Below are positions 17,491 to 25,298 of a stretch of DNA of 64,000 bases, in pieces. Under the pieces are notes generated by a model that made no database searches, was not told the DNA's origin, and saw nothing but the letters and a program-made list of their open reading frames with translations. This stretch comes from Pseudomonas sp. SG20056. GTDB lineage: Bacteria > Pseudomonadota > Gammaproteobacteria > Pseudomonadales > Pseudomonadaceae. Location of the stretch: NCBI RefSeq assembly GCF_031764535.1, contig NZ_CP134499.1:3596001-3660000 (forward strand), read 5' to 3'. The stretch's first letter is position 1, and each line of letters begins with the position of its first letter. The position numbers and the translations under genes are program-made.

Positions 17491-17970
17491 ATGAACAGAC
17501 TTGATCGTTACGACCTGAATATCCTCGCTGAATTGCAGCGCGACGCCACCCTGTCCAACCAGGACCTGGCCGAACGCATCGGCCTGTCGCCCTCCCCTTG
17601 CTCGCGGCGGGTCAAACAGCTCGAAGACGATGGCTACATCCTCGGCCAGGTCGCCCTGCTCGACCGTAAACAGCTCGGCCTGACGCTGACCGCCTACGTG
17701 CTGATCGGCATGGACAAGCACACCCCGGAACGCTTTGAGCATTTTCAGGAAGAAATCCGCAAATGCCCGCAAGTGCTGGAATGCTGCCTGGTGACAGGGA
17801 TGGACGCGGACTACCAGCTCAAGGTGGTGGTGCCGGACATGGATCATTACCAGAAACTGCTACTGGGTACCTTGACCCGCATCGAGGGTGTTTCCAGCGT
17901 ACGCTCCAGCTTTGTGCTGCAACAGATTCTCTCCAGCACTCAGCTGCCGTTACAGCACCTGCGCGGCTGA
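17491..17970 (+). CDS. Lrp/AsnC-family transcriptional regulator
   Basis: 159 residues. The N-terminal winged helix-turn-helix starts MNRLDRYDLNILAELQRDA, with recognition helix NQDLAERIGLSPSPCSRRVK. The C-terminal RAM ligand domain contains VLECCLVTGMDADYQLKVVV and RIEGVSSVRSSFVLQQI. It senses an amino acid or related metabolite. No catabolic partner gene is adjacent, so the target is unknown. The ATG is preceded by AGGATAAAG. Confidence 0.95.
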   Translation: MNRLDRYDLNILAELQRDATLSNQDLAERIGLSPSPCSRRVKQLEDDGYILGQVALLDRKQLGLTLTAYVLIGMDKHTPERFEHFQEEIRKCPQVLECCLVTGMDADYQLKVVVPDMDHYQKLLLGTLTRIEGVSSVRSSFVLQQILSSTQLPLQHLRG

Positions 17971-18017
17971 TCGCCGCACCTTGGCAGTGGTCGGCTGGCA
18001 GAGCCGCCGATGGTGCG

Positions 18018-18023
18018 TATAAT
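18018..18023 (+). promoter_or_regulatory. -10 element TATAAT upstream of the DUF2788 gene
   Basis: A perfect TATAAT about 90 nt upstream of the DUF2788 start, in the context GTATAATCGC that is common in Pseudomonas promoters. No clear -35 is seen. Confidence 0.4.
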
Positions 18024-18113
18024 CGCGGCCTCTGTGCGACGGCCTTCCTTTCATGCGCCTCGCATAGCGCTGGTCGGCACCCAGCCGAGCACCTGCAGGT
18101 TCACGAGGCCCGA

Positions 18114-18332
18114 ATGGAAACCGAACAGTTCGAATCGTTGATGATGTACGCGCTGGTCGGCGGGTTGATGGTGTTTATGTTCTTCATCATCTGGGACCTG
18201 GCGAAAACCTCCAAAGCCGGCCGTTTGGGTACCGCCATCCTGTTCCTCGGCCTGGGCCTGTGCCTGTTCGCCTTTCTGGCCAAACCAGTCATCACCTACA
18301 TCATCGAAGCAAGTCGCGGCATCCACGGCTAG
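18114..18332 (+). CDS. DUF2788-family membrane protein
   Basis: 72 residues with two membrane helices (YALVGGLMVFMFFIIWDLA and TAILFLGLGLCLFAFLAKPV) joined by the basic loop KTSKAGRLG. METEQFESLMMYAL at the N-terminus is characteristic of DUF2788, a small conserved inner-membrane protein of Pseudomonas with unknown role. The ATG at 18114 is chosen because the upstream in-frame extension is antisense-like and lacks the family pattern. Confidence 0.85.
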   Translation: METEQFESLMMYALVGGLMVFMFFIIWDLAKTSKAGRLGTAILFLGLGLCLFAFLAKPVITYIIEASRGIHG

Positions 18333-18417
18333 AAAGCTGCCCCGCACCGACCACTGCACACCAAGCCGCAGCAAACTGCTCTAGAATGCGCCTTTCCGCC
18401 TTCCTCCAGGAGCATTC

Positions 18418-18810
18418 ATGTCCCCTTCCGACCGGGTGATGCAGAGCTATGGCCGCTGCTGCGCCAGCCCTGATTTTTTCGACAGCTTTTACCGGCACTT
18501 CCTCGCCAGCTCACCCGAGGTGCGCGAGAAGTTCGCCAATACCGAGATGAACGGACAAAAGCTCCTGCTGCGTCAGGGCATTCTCAACCTGGTGATGCAT
18601 GCCCGCGGCATGCCTGACACCAAGCTGCGCGCCCTGGGCTGCAGCCACTCCCGCGCCGCCATGGACATTCGCCCAGAGCTGTATGTGCTGTGGCAGCACG
18701 CGCTGCTACAAACCATCGGCGAGCATGATCAGCAGTACTGCAACGAAACCCGCAACGCCTGGAATGAGGTGCTGGATAAAGGCATCGCCGTGATCAAGGC
18801 TGGTTACTGA
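18418..18810 (+). CDS. Bacterial globin
   Basis: 130 residues with the single-domain globin helix pattern: VMQSYGRCCASPDFFDSFYR, the B-C region SSPEVREKFANTEMNGQK, and His in LGCSHSRAAMDI, the probable proximal heme ligand. The last part is LWQHALLQTIGEHDQQYC. Related proteins bind O2 or NO. The neighbouring rluE gene converges with no intergenic base. A CTAGAAT -10-like hexamer lies at 18382, and AGGAG lies before the ATG. Confidence 0.85.
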   Translation: MSPSDRVMQSYGRCCASPDFFDSFYRHFLASSPEVREKFANTEMNGQKLLLRQGILNLVMHARGMPDTKLRALGCSHSRAAMDIRPELYVLWQHALLQTIGEHDQQYCNETRNAWNEVLDKGIAVIKAGY

Positions 18811-19443
18811 TCAACCCAGCCGGGCCGGCACTTCGCGCCACTGCCCCGGCTGTAAATCATCCAGACTGAACGGGCCGATCCGCACGCGCACCAGGCGCAG
18901 CGTCGGCAGCCCCACAGCCGCCGTCATGCGCCGCACCTGACGGTTGCGCCCCTCGCGAATCACCAGCTCCAGCCACGCCGTCGGGATGCTTTTGCGAAAG
19001 CGCACCGGCGGGGTGCGCTCCCACAACTGCGGCTCATCCAGTAATCGGGCTTCGGCCGGCAGGGTTGGGCCGTCATTCAACTGCACGCCGTCGCGCAGCT
19101 GCTGCAATTGCACGTCGTTCGGTTCGCCCTCTACCTGCACCCAATAGGTTTTCGCCAGCTTGTGCTTGGGATCGGCGATGCGTGCCTGCAGGCCGCCGTC
19201 GTTGGTCAGCAGCAGCAAGCCTTCGCTATCACGATCCAGCCGACCAGCCGGATAGACGCCGGGTACATCGACAAAATCCTTGAGAGTGGCGCGGCCCTGC
19301 TCGTCATTGAATTGAGTCAGCACATCGAACGGCTTGTTCAGCACCAGCAAACGCGGCTCGGCGGGTGGCGCCTTGGCCACGCGGCGCACGGCAGATTTGC
19401 CACTGTGCAGGCGAGAGGACGCAGGGCGAGATGGGCGCGACAT
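18811..19443 (-). CDS. rluE: 23S rRNA pseudouridine(2457) synthase
   Basis: 210 residues of the RsuA/RluE group. The catalytic motif is [20 protein letters not shown] (nucleophile Asp). [13 protein letters not shown] lies upstream and [24 protein letters not shown] downstream. There is no S4 domain; instead the N-terminus is a short basic arm, as in RluE. It modifies a uridine of 23S rRNA. The ATG at 19443 is preferred; a longer start at 19491 adds a non-conserved tail. Its stop abuts the globin stop exactly. Confidence 0.9.
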   Translation of the reverse strand: MSRPSRPASSRLHSGKSAVRRVAKAPPAEPRLLVLNKPFDVLTQFNDEQGRATLKDFVDVPGVYPAGRLDRDSEGLLLLTNDGGLQARIADPKHKLAKTYWVQVEGEPNDVQLQQLRDGVQLNDGPTLPAEARLLDEPQLWERTPPVRFRKSIPTAWLELVIREGRNRQVRRMTAAVGLPTLRLVRVRIGPFSLDDLQPGQWREVPARLG

Positions 19444-19584
19444 AGGTGATCCAGTAACAGGTGACGAGGCGGCCAGTGTAACCGAGGCCACGGTTGGACT
19501 ATCAGACTGAGTGATCCGCGCAGCCTGCAGCGGCGTAGCGGGCTATGCTGGATGGGTTGTGTTTCCCGTCCCGAGGCCATTGTT

Positions 19585-20619
19585 ATGAGTTCGTCCGAAT
19601 CCGTCGTCGATACCTTTACCGGCTGGGCTGCCAAAGCCCCCGGCGCGCCCCTCGAACCGCACAGTTATGACCCCGGCCCGCTCGGCGCCGAAGAGGTCGA
19701 AGTGGCTGTGGAATACTGCGGCATCTGCCATTCCGACCAGTCGATGATCGACAACGAATGGGGCAATGCGCGCTACCCCTTTATCCCCGGCCATGAAGTA
19801 GTCGGCACCGTGGTGCGCCTCGGTGCGCAGGCCCGTGGCCTGAAGCTCGGCCAGCGAGTCGGCATCGGCTGGTACAAGGGCAGCTGCATGCATTGCAGCT
19901 CGTGCATGGAAGGCTCGCATCAACTCTGCGGCACGGTAAAACCAACCATTGTCGGCAGCAACGGCGGTTTCGCCGACCGCCTGCGCAGCCACTGGGCCTG
20001 GGCGGTAGCGCTGCCTGACGGCCTTGATCCAGCACTGGTCGGCCCACTGTTCTGCGCCGGCTCCACGGTGTTTAGCCCGCTGCTGGATTTCAACGTTAAA
20101 CCGACTGACAAGGTCGGCGTGGTCGGTATCGGCGGCCTCGGTCACCTGGCGCTGGGTTTCCTCAATGCCTGGGGCTGCGAAGTCACCGCTTTCACCTCGT
20201 CATTGAGCAAACAGGAAGAAGCCAAACGCCTGGGCGCACACAAGGTGGTGGCCTCGACCGACAGCGCGGCACTCAAGGCCATTGCCGGCAGCCTGGACTT
20301 CCTGCTGGTCACCGCCAGCGCCGACCTGGACTGGAACGCCATGCTCGGCACGCTGAAGGGCAAAGGCCGGCTGCACTTTGTCGGCATCGTGCCCAGCGCG
20401 ATACCTGTGCATGTGTTCAACCTGATCCCCAAGCAGAAGAGCCTGTCTGGCTCACCGGTTGGCTCACCGGCGAATATGGCGACCATGTTGGAGTTCTGCG
20501 CCCGTCACCAGATCGTGCCGCAGGTCGAGCACTTCCCCATGAGCAAGGTCAACGACGCCATTGACCACCTGCGTGCCGGCAAAGCGCGCTACCGAGTGGT
20601 GCTGGACGCCAGCAAGTGA
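19585..20619 (+). CDS. Zinc-dependent alcohol/aldehyde dehydrogenase (YahK-like)
   Basis: 344 residues. The catalytic zinc ligands are in YCGICHSDQ and PGHEVVG. The structural zinc cluster is CMHCSSCMEGSHQLC. The nucleotide-binding motif is GIGGLGHLALGFLNAWG. NADP-linked reductases of this group reduce broad aldehydes such as cinnamaldehyde and glyoxal-like compounds. The length and motif order match the family. The ATG at 19585 is taken over an earlier in-frame start. It ends at a strong terminator. Confidence 0.93.
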   Translation: MSSSESVVDTFTGWAAKAPGAPLEPHSYDPGPLGAEEVEVAVEYCGICHSDQSMIDNEWGNARYPFIPGHEVVGTVVRLGAQARGLKLGQRVGIGWYKGSCMHCSSCMEGSHQLCGTVKPTIVGSNGGFADRLRSHWAWAVALPDGLDPALVGPLFCAGSTVFSPLLDFNVKPTDKVGVVGIGGLGHLALGFLNAWGCEVTAFTSSLSKQEEAKRLGAHKVVASTDSAALKAIAGSLDFLLVTASADLDWNAMLGTLKGKGRLHFVGIVPSAIPVHVFNLIPKQKSLSGSPVGSPANMATMLEFCARHQIVPQVEHFPMSKVNDAIDHLRAGKARYRVVLDASK

Positions 20620-20623
20620 CAGC

Positions 20624-20657
20624 GGGGGCAAATCAGCTGCATGATTTGCCCCTTTTT
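20624..20657 (+). terminator. Intrinsic terminator
   Basis: A perfect 11-bp stem GGGGCAAATCA/TGATTTGCCCC with a 6-nt loop is followed by TTTTT, between the alcohol dehydrogenase and the GNAT gene. Confidence 0.9.
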
Positions 20658-20676
20658 CACCGCCGCTGAGCCACAC

Positions 20677-21117
20677 ATGCCGCACCCAATCGACCCCCCC
20701 CGCGCCACCGACTTCCCGCGTTTGCTTGAAGTGTGGGAAGCGGCCGTACGCGCCACCCATGACTTTCTCGAAGAGCACGATATTCAGCTGCTCAAACCCC
20801 TGTTGATCGAGCAGTACTTCCCCCAGGTTCAGCTCAGTTGCATGCGTGGCGACGATGGCACGATCGCCGGTTTTCTCGGCTATGCCGAGGGCAAGGTCGA
20901 GATGCTGTTCGTTGACCCACAGCACCACGGCATGGGTATCGGCAGGGCCCTGCTCAACGACGCAGTGACGCGCCTCGGCGCGAACCAGGTCGACGTCAAT
21001 GAACAGAACCCCAAGGCGCTGGGTTTCTACCTGAGCCAGGGCTTCGCAGTCGCAGGCCGCTCACCGCTGGATGGCGGCGGGCGGCCTTTCCCGATTCTGC
21101 ACCTGCGCCTCGCTTGA
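20677..21117 (+). CDS. GNAT-family N-acetyltransferase
   Basis: 146 residues. Acetyl-CoA binding motif A is VEMLFVDPQHHGMGIGRALL (about residues 75-95), followed by motif B, VDVNEQNPKALGFYLSQGF. It resembles YjaB-type acetyltransferases. The substrate is unknown. The ATG at 20677 is used because an in-frame start at 20641 lies within the preceding terminator. Confidence 0.9.
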   Translation: MPHPIDPPRATDFPRLLEVWEAAVRATHDFLEEHDIQLLKPLLIEQYFPQVQLSCMRGDDGTIAGFLGYAEGKVEMLFVDPQHHGMGIGRALLNDAVTRLGANQVDVNEQNPKALGFYLSQGFAVAGRSPLDGGGRPFPILHLRLA

Positions 21118-21121
21118 TGCG

Positions 21122-22594
21122 TTAGCGGAACGGCGGCTCATCAAAGCTGCGCAGCTTGCGCGAGTGCAGCGAGTTGAGCTGGCTGCGCATCAGTTCCAGC
21201 GCGGTGATGCCGATATGCAGGTGCTGGGTCACGGCGCGCTCATAGAAGGCACCGGCCGCACCCGGCAGTTTGATCTCGCTGTGCAGCGGCTTGTCGGACA
21301 CGCACAGCAGCGTGCCGTAGGGCACGCGCAGGCGATAACCTTGCGCGGCGATGGTGCCGCTTTCCATGTCCACGGCCACCGCGCGGGAGAGATTGATCAA
21401 CGGCCGCTCCTGGGCCCAGCGCAGTTCCCAGTTGCGGTCGTCGTAGGTCAGCACGGTGCCGGTACGCAGGCGCTTCTTCAGCTCATCTCCCTCTTCACCG
21501 GTCACCAGCTTGGCCGCTTCCTGCAGCGCCTGCTGCACCTCGGCCAGGGCCGGCAGCGGAATGTTTGGCGGCAGCACGCGGTCGAGAATGCCATCGCGGC
21601 GCATATAGGCGTGAGCCAGCACGTAGTCGCCGATGGTCTGCGACTGACGCAGGCCGCCGCAGTGGCCGATCATCAGCCAGCAGTGCGGACGCAGCACGGC
21701 CAGGTGATCGGTGATGTTCTTCGCGTTGGATGGGCCGACGCCGATGTTGACCAGAGTGATGCCATGGCCGTCCTCGGCCTGCAGGTGGTAGGCCGGCATC
21801 TGGTAACGGTGCCAGATGACGTTTTCGATAATCGCCTGCATCTCGCCTTCGGCCATGCCGCGCTCGATCACCACGTTGCCCGGCAGCACCATGCGGTTGA
21901 AGCGCGACTCACCGACCAACATGTCCAGACCATGGCGGATAAATTGGTCGACGTAGCGATGGTAGTTGGTCAGCAGAATCCACGGCTGTACATGCCGCCA
22001 GTCGCTGCCGGTGTAATGCACCAAACGGCGCAGGGAGAAATCCACCCTTGCCGCGTCGAACAGCGCCAGCGGCAGCGGATCGGTGTTTTCCCAGTCGTAC
22101 AGGCCATCGGCTGTACCGTCGGTGGCGGCGGACAGATCAGTGCTGGGGAATACCCGCGCCAACTCAGCGGCGGTTACCCCGGAGCCGGCCAGCTCATCGC
22201 CCTGCTCGACCACGTACGGATAAGGAATGTTCTGCTGGCTGATGCCCACTTCCACGCGCACGGTGAAGTCGTTCATCAGTGGCCGTAACTGCTCCAGCAG
22301 GTATTTGCGGAACGCCGCCGGGTGCGTGACGGTGACGCTGTAAGTGCCGGGCACCTGCACCTTGGCGTAGGCACGCACGGTGGTCGGCACTTCGCCCTGA
22401 CACAGGTAAACCAGACGCAACTCGGGGTAGCGGAACTGGCACTGCTGAGCGGCATCTGGTTTGACGCGCTCTTTCAGGTAGCGCTTAAGCGCCTGACTCA
22501 AGCCCGTGGTCGCCTGCAGGTGCAAGGCGGCCAGACGATCCACTGCTTCTTCAGCGGTGTTGGCGACAATAAAGTCATCGGAACAAGGGTTCAC
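21122..22594 (-). CDS. amn: AMP nucleosidase
   Basis: 490 residues, the family norm. It hydrolyses AMP to adenine and ribose 5-phosphate. An N-terminal AMP nucleosidase domain (residues about 1-180) is joined to a C-terminal nucleoside-phosphorylase-like domain with VNIGVGPSNAKNITDHLAVL, MIGHCGGLR, and VDMESGTIAAQGYR. It starts with GTG at 22594; AGGAAGG lies upstream. It is a single gene, convergent with the GNAT gene. Confidence 0.96.
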   Translation of the reverse strand: MNPCSDDFIVANTAEEAVDRLAALHLQATTGLSQALKRYLKERVKPDAAQQCQFRYPELRLVYLCQGEVPTTVRAYAKVQVPGTYSVTVTHPAAFRKYLLEQLRPLMNDFTVRVEVGISQQNIPYPYVVEQGDELAGSGVTAAELARVFPSTDLSAATDGTADGLYDWENTDPLPLALFDAARVDFSLRRLVHYTGSDWRHVQPWILLTNYHRYVDQFIRHGLDMLVGESRFNRMVLPGNVVIERGMAEGEMQAIIENVIWHRYQMPAYHLQAEDGHGITLVNIGVGPSNAKNITDHLAVLRPHCWLMIGHCGGLRQSQTIGDYVLAHAYMRRDGILDRVLPPNIPLPALAEVQQALQEAAKLVTGEEGDELKKRLRTGTVLTYDDRNWELRWAQERPLINLSRAVAVDMESGTIAAQGYRLRVPYGTLLCVSDKPLHSEIKLPGAAGAFYERAVTQHLHIGITALELMRSQLNSLHSRKLRSFDEPPFR

Positions 22595-22677
22595 AAGGCA
22601 CCTTCCTGGCTGATCGGAATGGCTCTATCTTGCCCTGATCCGCCGCGTTTGCGATAGCGCGACGTTGCCCGCGCAGG

Positions 22678-23004
22678 CTACTTGAGCAGCGCTTGCAGAT
22701 CCTCGGGCACAGCCTGCGGGGTCAGCGGGCCGACGCGCCGTGTGCCCGGATTTCCCAAGGGAAACAGCCCCAGCAACGACCCCAGGCTACCGGGAATGCG
22801 CAGCAGTTGTGCCAGGCCCTCGGCCCAATCACGCTGGCGCCAAGCCCAGGCAAGCATCCACAGGTGGCTGCGCAGGTGTTCGCTGAAATAACGCTGACCG
22901 AGAATATGCGCCCGCTCCAGATGGCGCAGCTCGGCTGCCGGATCAATACCGCGCTGGGCGCGGGACAGTTGGTATTCCTGCCAGAAGGCTTGTTCACGGG
23001 TCAT
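22678..23004 (-). CDS. DUF3703-family protein
   Basis: 108 residues. The pattern ELRHLERAHILGQRYFSEHL and HLWMLAWAWRQRDWAEGLAQ, followed by the proline-rich LGLFPLGNPGTRRVG, is the DUF3703 signature. The domain often sits beside metal or efflux genes. The function is unknown. It has an ATG start with no clear operon partner. Confidence 0.82.
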   Translation of the reverse strand: MTREQAFWQEYQLSRAQRGIDPAAELRHLERAHILGQRYFSEHLRSHLWMLAWAWRQRDWAEGLAQLLRIPGSLGSLLGLFPLGNPGTRRVGPLTPQAVPEDLQALLK

Positions 23005-23112
23005 GGCAACGCTCCTCTATTAAGCTGCGTCACCAGTCTGCAAGTGCGGGGCGGCCCCCAGGTCAAGCATCCGTTGCTAATCTTCTGTCAGCCAATTGCC
23101 TAAGGAACACTC

Positions 23113-23856
23113 ATGCCGCGCGCGCTGCTCACCCTTGTGCTCTGTTTATTACCCAGTTTTCTGCTAGCCGATAGCCTGGATGGCCATTACCTGACCACGC
23201 TGGATGGCCAGCCAGCCGAAATGCACCTGCGCAGCCAGGGCCAGCAGGTCACGGGAGAATATGTGGAGGGTGGCAGGTTACGCCTGCAAATCAGCGGCAA
23301 CTTTGACGGCCAGTTGCTCCGCGCGCAGATCAGCGAAGCGCAATCTGGGCAGCTGATTGCCAATATGAATGCCACCTACGCCAATGGCATGCTCAACGCT
23401 CATATTGCCGCACGTAACCCGACTACCGGGGCCACCCTGGAACGCAAGGCGCTGTTTCACCGGCAGAACCTCAGTGCAGCCGCAACCGCTCAAGCTAACA
23501 GCCCAAGCAACAACGCCACACGCGACCCGGCGCTGATCGGCACCTGGGTGCACGAAAAGATCATCAACAGCGGCGGCGCCAATTTCGCCTCCATGACCAC
23601 CCAGATGATCCTGCAACTGCAGGGCGACGGCAGCGTTTCACAATGGACACGTAGCGTGGCAGGTGGCGCCGACTGGAACTACGACAGCCCTGGCGAGCTG
23701 CAATACAGCGGCCGCTGGCAGAGTAACAACGGCCTGTTGGAAGTGCAGATGCAGGGCCGCAGTGACTATCAGCCTGCCGCCTACTATCGCTTTAGTGACC
23801 AGTACCTGGTCACTGAGAGCAATACCGGCAAGCTGATCTGGCAGCGTCGCCAGTAA
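23113..23856 (+). CDS. Secreted hypothetical protein
   Basis: 247 residues with a signal peptide (MPRALLTLVLCLLPSFLLAD). Beta-rich lipocalin-like repeats are suggested (LDGHYLTTLDGQPAEMHLRS, then LIGTWVHEKIINSGG and LQYSGRWQSNNGLLEVQMQG). The second half resembles proteins that report on a parameter W-x-Y-D fold, but I cannot name a family. A linker rich in Ala, Asn and Ser joins two similar halves. Confidence 0.6.
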   Translation: MPRALLTLVLCLLPSFLLADSLDGHYLTTLDGQPAEMHLRSQGQQVTGEYVEGGRLRLQISGNFDGQLLRAQISEAQSGQLIANMNATYANGMLNAHIAARNPTTGATLERKALFHRQNLSAAATAQANSPSNNATRDPALIGTWVHEKIINSGGANFASMTTQMILQLQGDGSVSQWTRSVAGGADWNYDSPGELQYSGRWQSNNGLLEVQMQGRSDYQPAAYYRFSDQYLVTESNTGKLIWQRRQ

Positions 23857-23860
23857 TCAA

Positions 23861-24541
23861 TCAGGCCGGCTGATGCAGACGCGTGTTGAACAGCGGCCCA
23901 CGGCTATACGCGGACAGCGCCTTGGCAGCGGCCAGCACACCGAGATCAACCAGCGGTTCGATGAGGATCACGCTCATATAGGCCAGGCCGAAACTGCCCA
24001 CGGCCATCAGGTTCTCAGCGGAGAAACCGTTGCCGTAGAACGCCCAGAAACCGACCCAAGCGACAATGCCGCCCTGATAGGCCGTCGACAGCGCCAGCGC
24101 CTGCTTGTAGGAGAGATCAACATAAGCAGTACCCGGTGCAATGATGCGCTTGGCCAGCACACTGATCGCCCACAGCGGCACCAGCAGCGTGGTGACGTTC
24201 ATGCCGTACTGCGGCAGGTCAAACTGGGCAAACAGCAGCCCCTGCAACAGCAGGCCTGCGGCCAAACCAATCGCCGTTGCGCCAGCGCCAAACAGCAGCA
24301 ACAGGGTCGAGCCGAGGATCAGGTGTACCTCGGAAACCCCGACCGCATGATGCGGAAAGACCTCGAAGAAGCAGAACACCAAGGCAGTGGTCAGCAAGCT
24401 ACGCAAAGCCAGGGCGGCAGCGCCACCGTTGCTGCGTACGTTATCGAGGGCAAGTTTGGCGCAGAGGCCAAAGGCACCTGCGGCTGTTGCATAACTGAGG
24501 AAAATTTTGGCGCCAGTAACGACTTCTGGTTCGATGTGCAT
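23861..24541 (-). CDS. CbiM-like cobalt transporter S component
   Basis: 226 residues and mostly hydrophobic, with six or so membrane segments. The N-terminus MHIEPEVVTGAKIFLSY keeps the Met-His start that supplies metal ligands in CbiM, and SEVHLILGS holds the internal His. It should move Co2+, feeding cobalamin synthesis. No CbiN, Q or O gene follows, so it stands alone or uses components elsewhere. A cobalamin riboswitch lies upstream on the same strand. Confidence 0.82.
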   Translation of the reverse strand: MHIEPEVVTGAKIFLSYATAAGAFGLCAKLALDNVRSNGGAAALALRSLLTTALVFCFFEVFPHHAVGVSEVHLILGSTLLLLFGAGATAIGLAAGLLLQGLLFAQFDLPQYGMNVTTLLVPLWAISVLAKRIIAPGTAYVDLSYKQALALSTAYQGGIVAWVGFWAFYGNGFSAENLMAVGSFGLAYMSVILIEPLVDLGVLAAAKALSAYSRGPLFNTRLHQPA

Positions 24542-24604
24542 AGCGATTCCTGTACCGCGCCCACCGCGCGATGATCCGGATTGAGGGGATGGGCATAAGC
24601 GCCC

Positions 24605-24785
24605 GGCTTCGATGGCAGGTCTCCTGGCTCACGGCTTGATGCGCCACCCGCCTTCCCAACCTTACGGTCAGTGGCATCTGGGCGTCGCTCGCCGTTTACA
24701 GTTGCGGGGGCAGCCAGGGCATTGGCGACGAGCGCTTCACCCTGTTCCCTTTTCATCCAGTCGCACCACACGAGCTGGAACCATC
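24605..24785 (-). promoter_or_regulatory. Cobalamin riboswitch
   Basis: Read on the minus strand, the conserved core elements are all present: GGAACAGGGTGAAG-like, then GGCTGCCCCCGCAACTGTAA (24696-24715), CCACTG, GGGAAGG, and the B12 box GCCAGGAGACCTGCC (ending at 24614). This arrangement binds adenosylcobalamin and usually represses expression of downstream B12 or cobalt transport genes. The CbiM-like gene starts about 65 nt downstream. Confidence 0.93.
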
Positions 24786-24833
24786 GGCGGCCACCTTACC
24801 CGGCGGCCACGAGAAATGACAGAGGCCCGGCGT

Positions 24834-25289
24834 TTACCGCGCAGCTAGCCCAACGGACTCAGTAGCGCCTGACGCCGTATGACGCAAGCAAGTGAATACC
24901 GCACTGGCATTGGCGCACAGTTGCCCCTGGGCATCATGCAGCGTGGCCTGCACCGCGACCTGTCGCCCTTCGCGCTGCTGCACGCAGGCCTCGGTATGCA
25001 GCGGCAAGGCGGCAAGACCAATCGGGCGCAGGTAATTCACCTGCAGGCTGGCGGTCACGTAGACCTCCTCAGCACTAGCCTGCGAATACACCGCCAACCC
25101 CAACGCCGCATCGAACAGCGTGGCGGTGTAGCCGCCATGCACACCGCCGAGTGGATTGAAGTGCACGGCCGGCGGCTGACTGCTGAAGCTCGCCACCCCG
25201 GCGACGGCCTGCAGCAGGGAGATACCGTAATCCGCTGCAATATCGCCGGTCAGCCAGACCTTTAAGCGCTCAAACAGACTGCTGTGCAT
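24834..25289 (-). CDS. PaaI-family thioesterase
   Basis: 151 residues with the hotdog fold. The key motif is NPLGGVHGGYTATLFDAALG (about residue 45), containing the HGG and catalytic Asp. The remainder, TASLQVNYLRP, is typical of the strand pattern. It hydrolyses an acyl-CoA. It lies 9 nt downstream of the acyl-CoA dehydrogenase gene, suggesting one operon for fatty-acyl or aromatic-acyl metabolism. Confidence 0.9.
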   Translation of the reverse strand: MHSSLFERLKVWLTGDIAADYGISLLQAVAGVASFSSQPPAVHFNPLGGVHGGYTATLFDAALGLAVYSQASAEEVYVTASLQVNYLRPIGLAALPLHTEACVQQREGRQVAVQATLHDAQGQLCANASAVFTCLRHTASGATESVGLAAR

Positions 25290-25298
25290 GTTCAGGCC

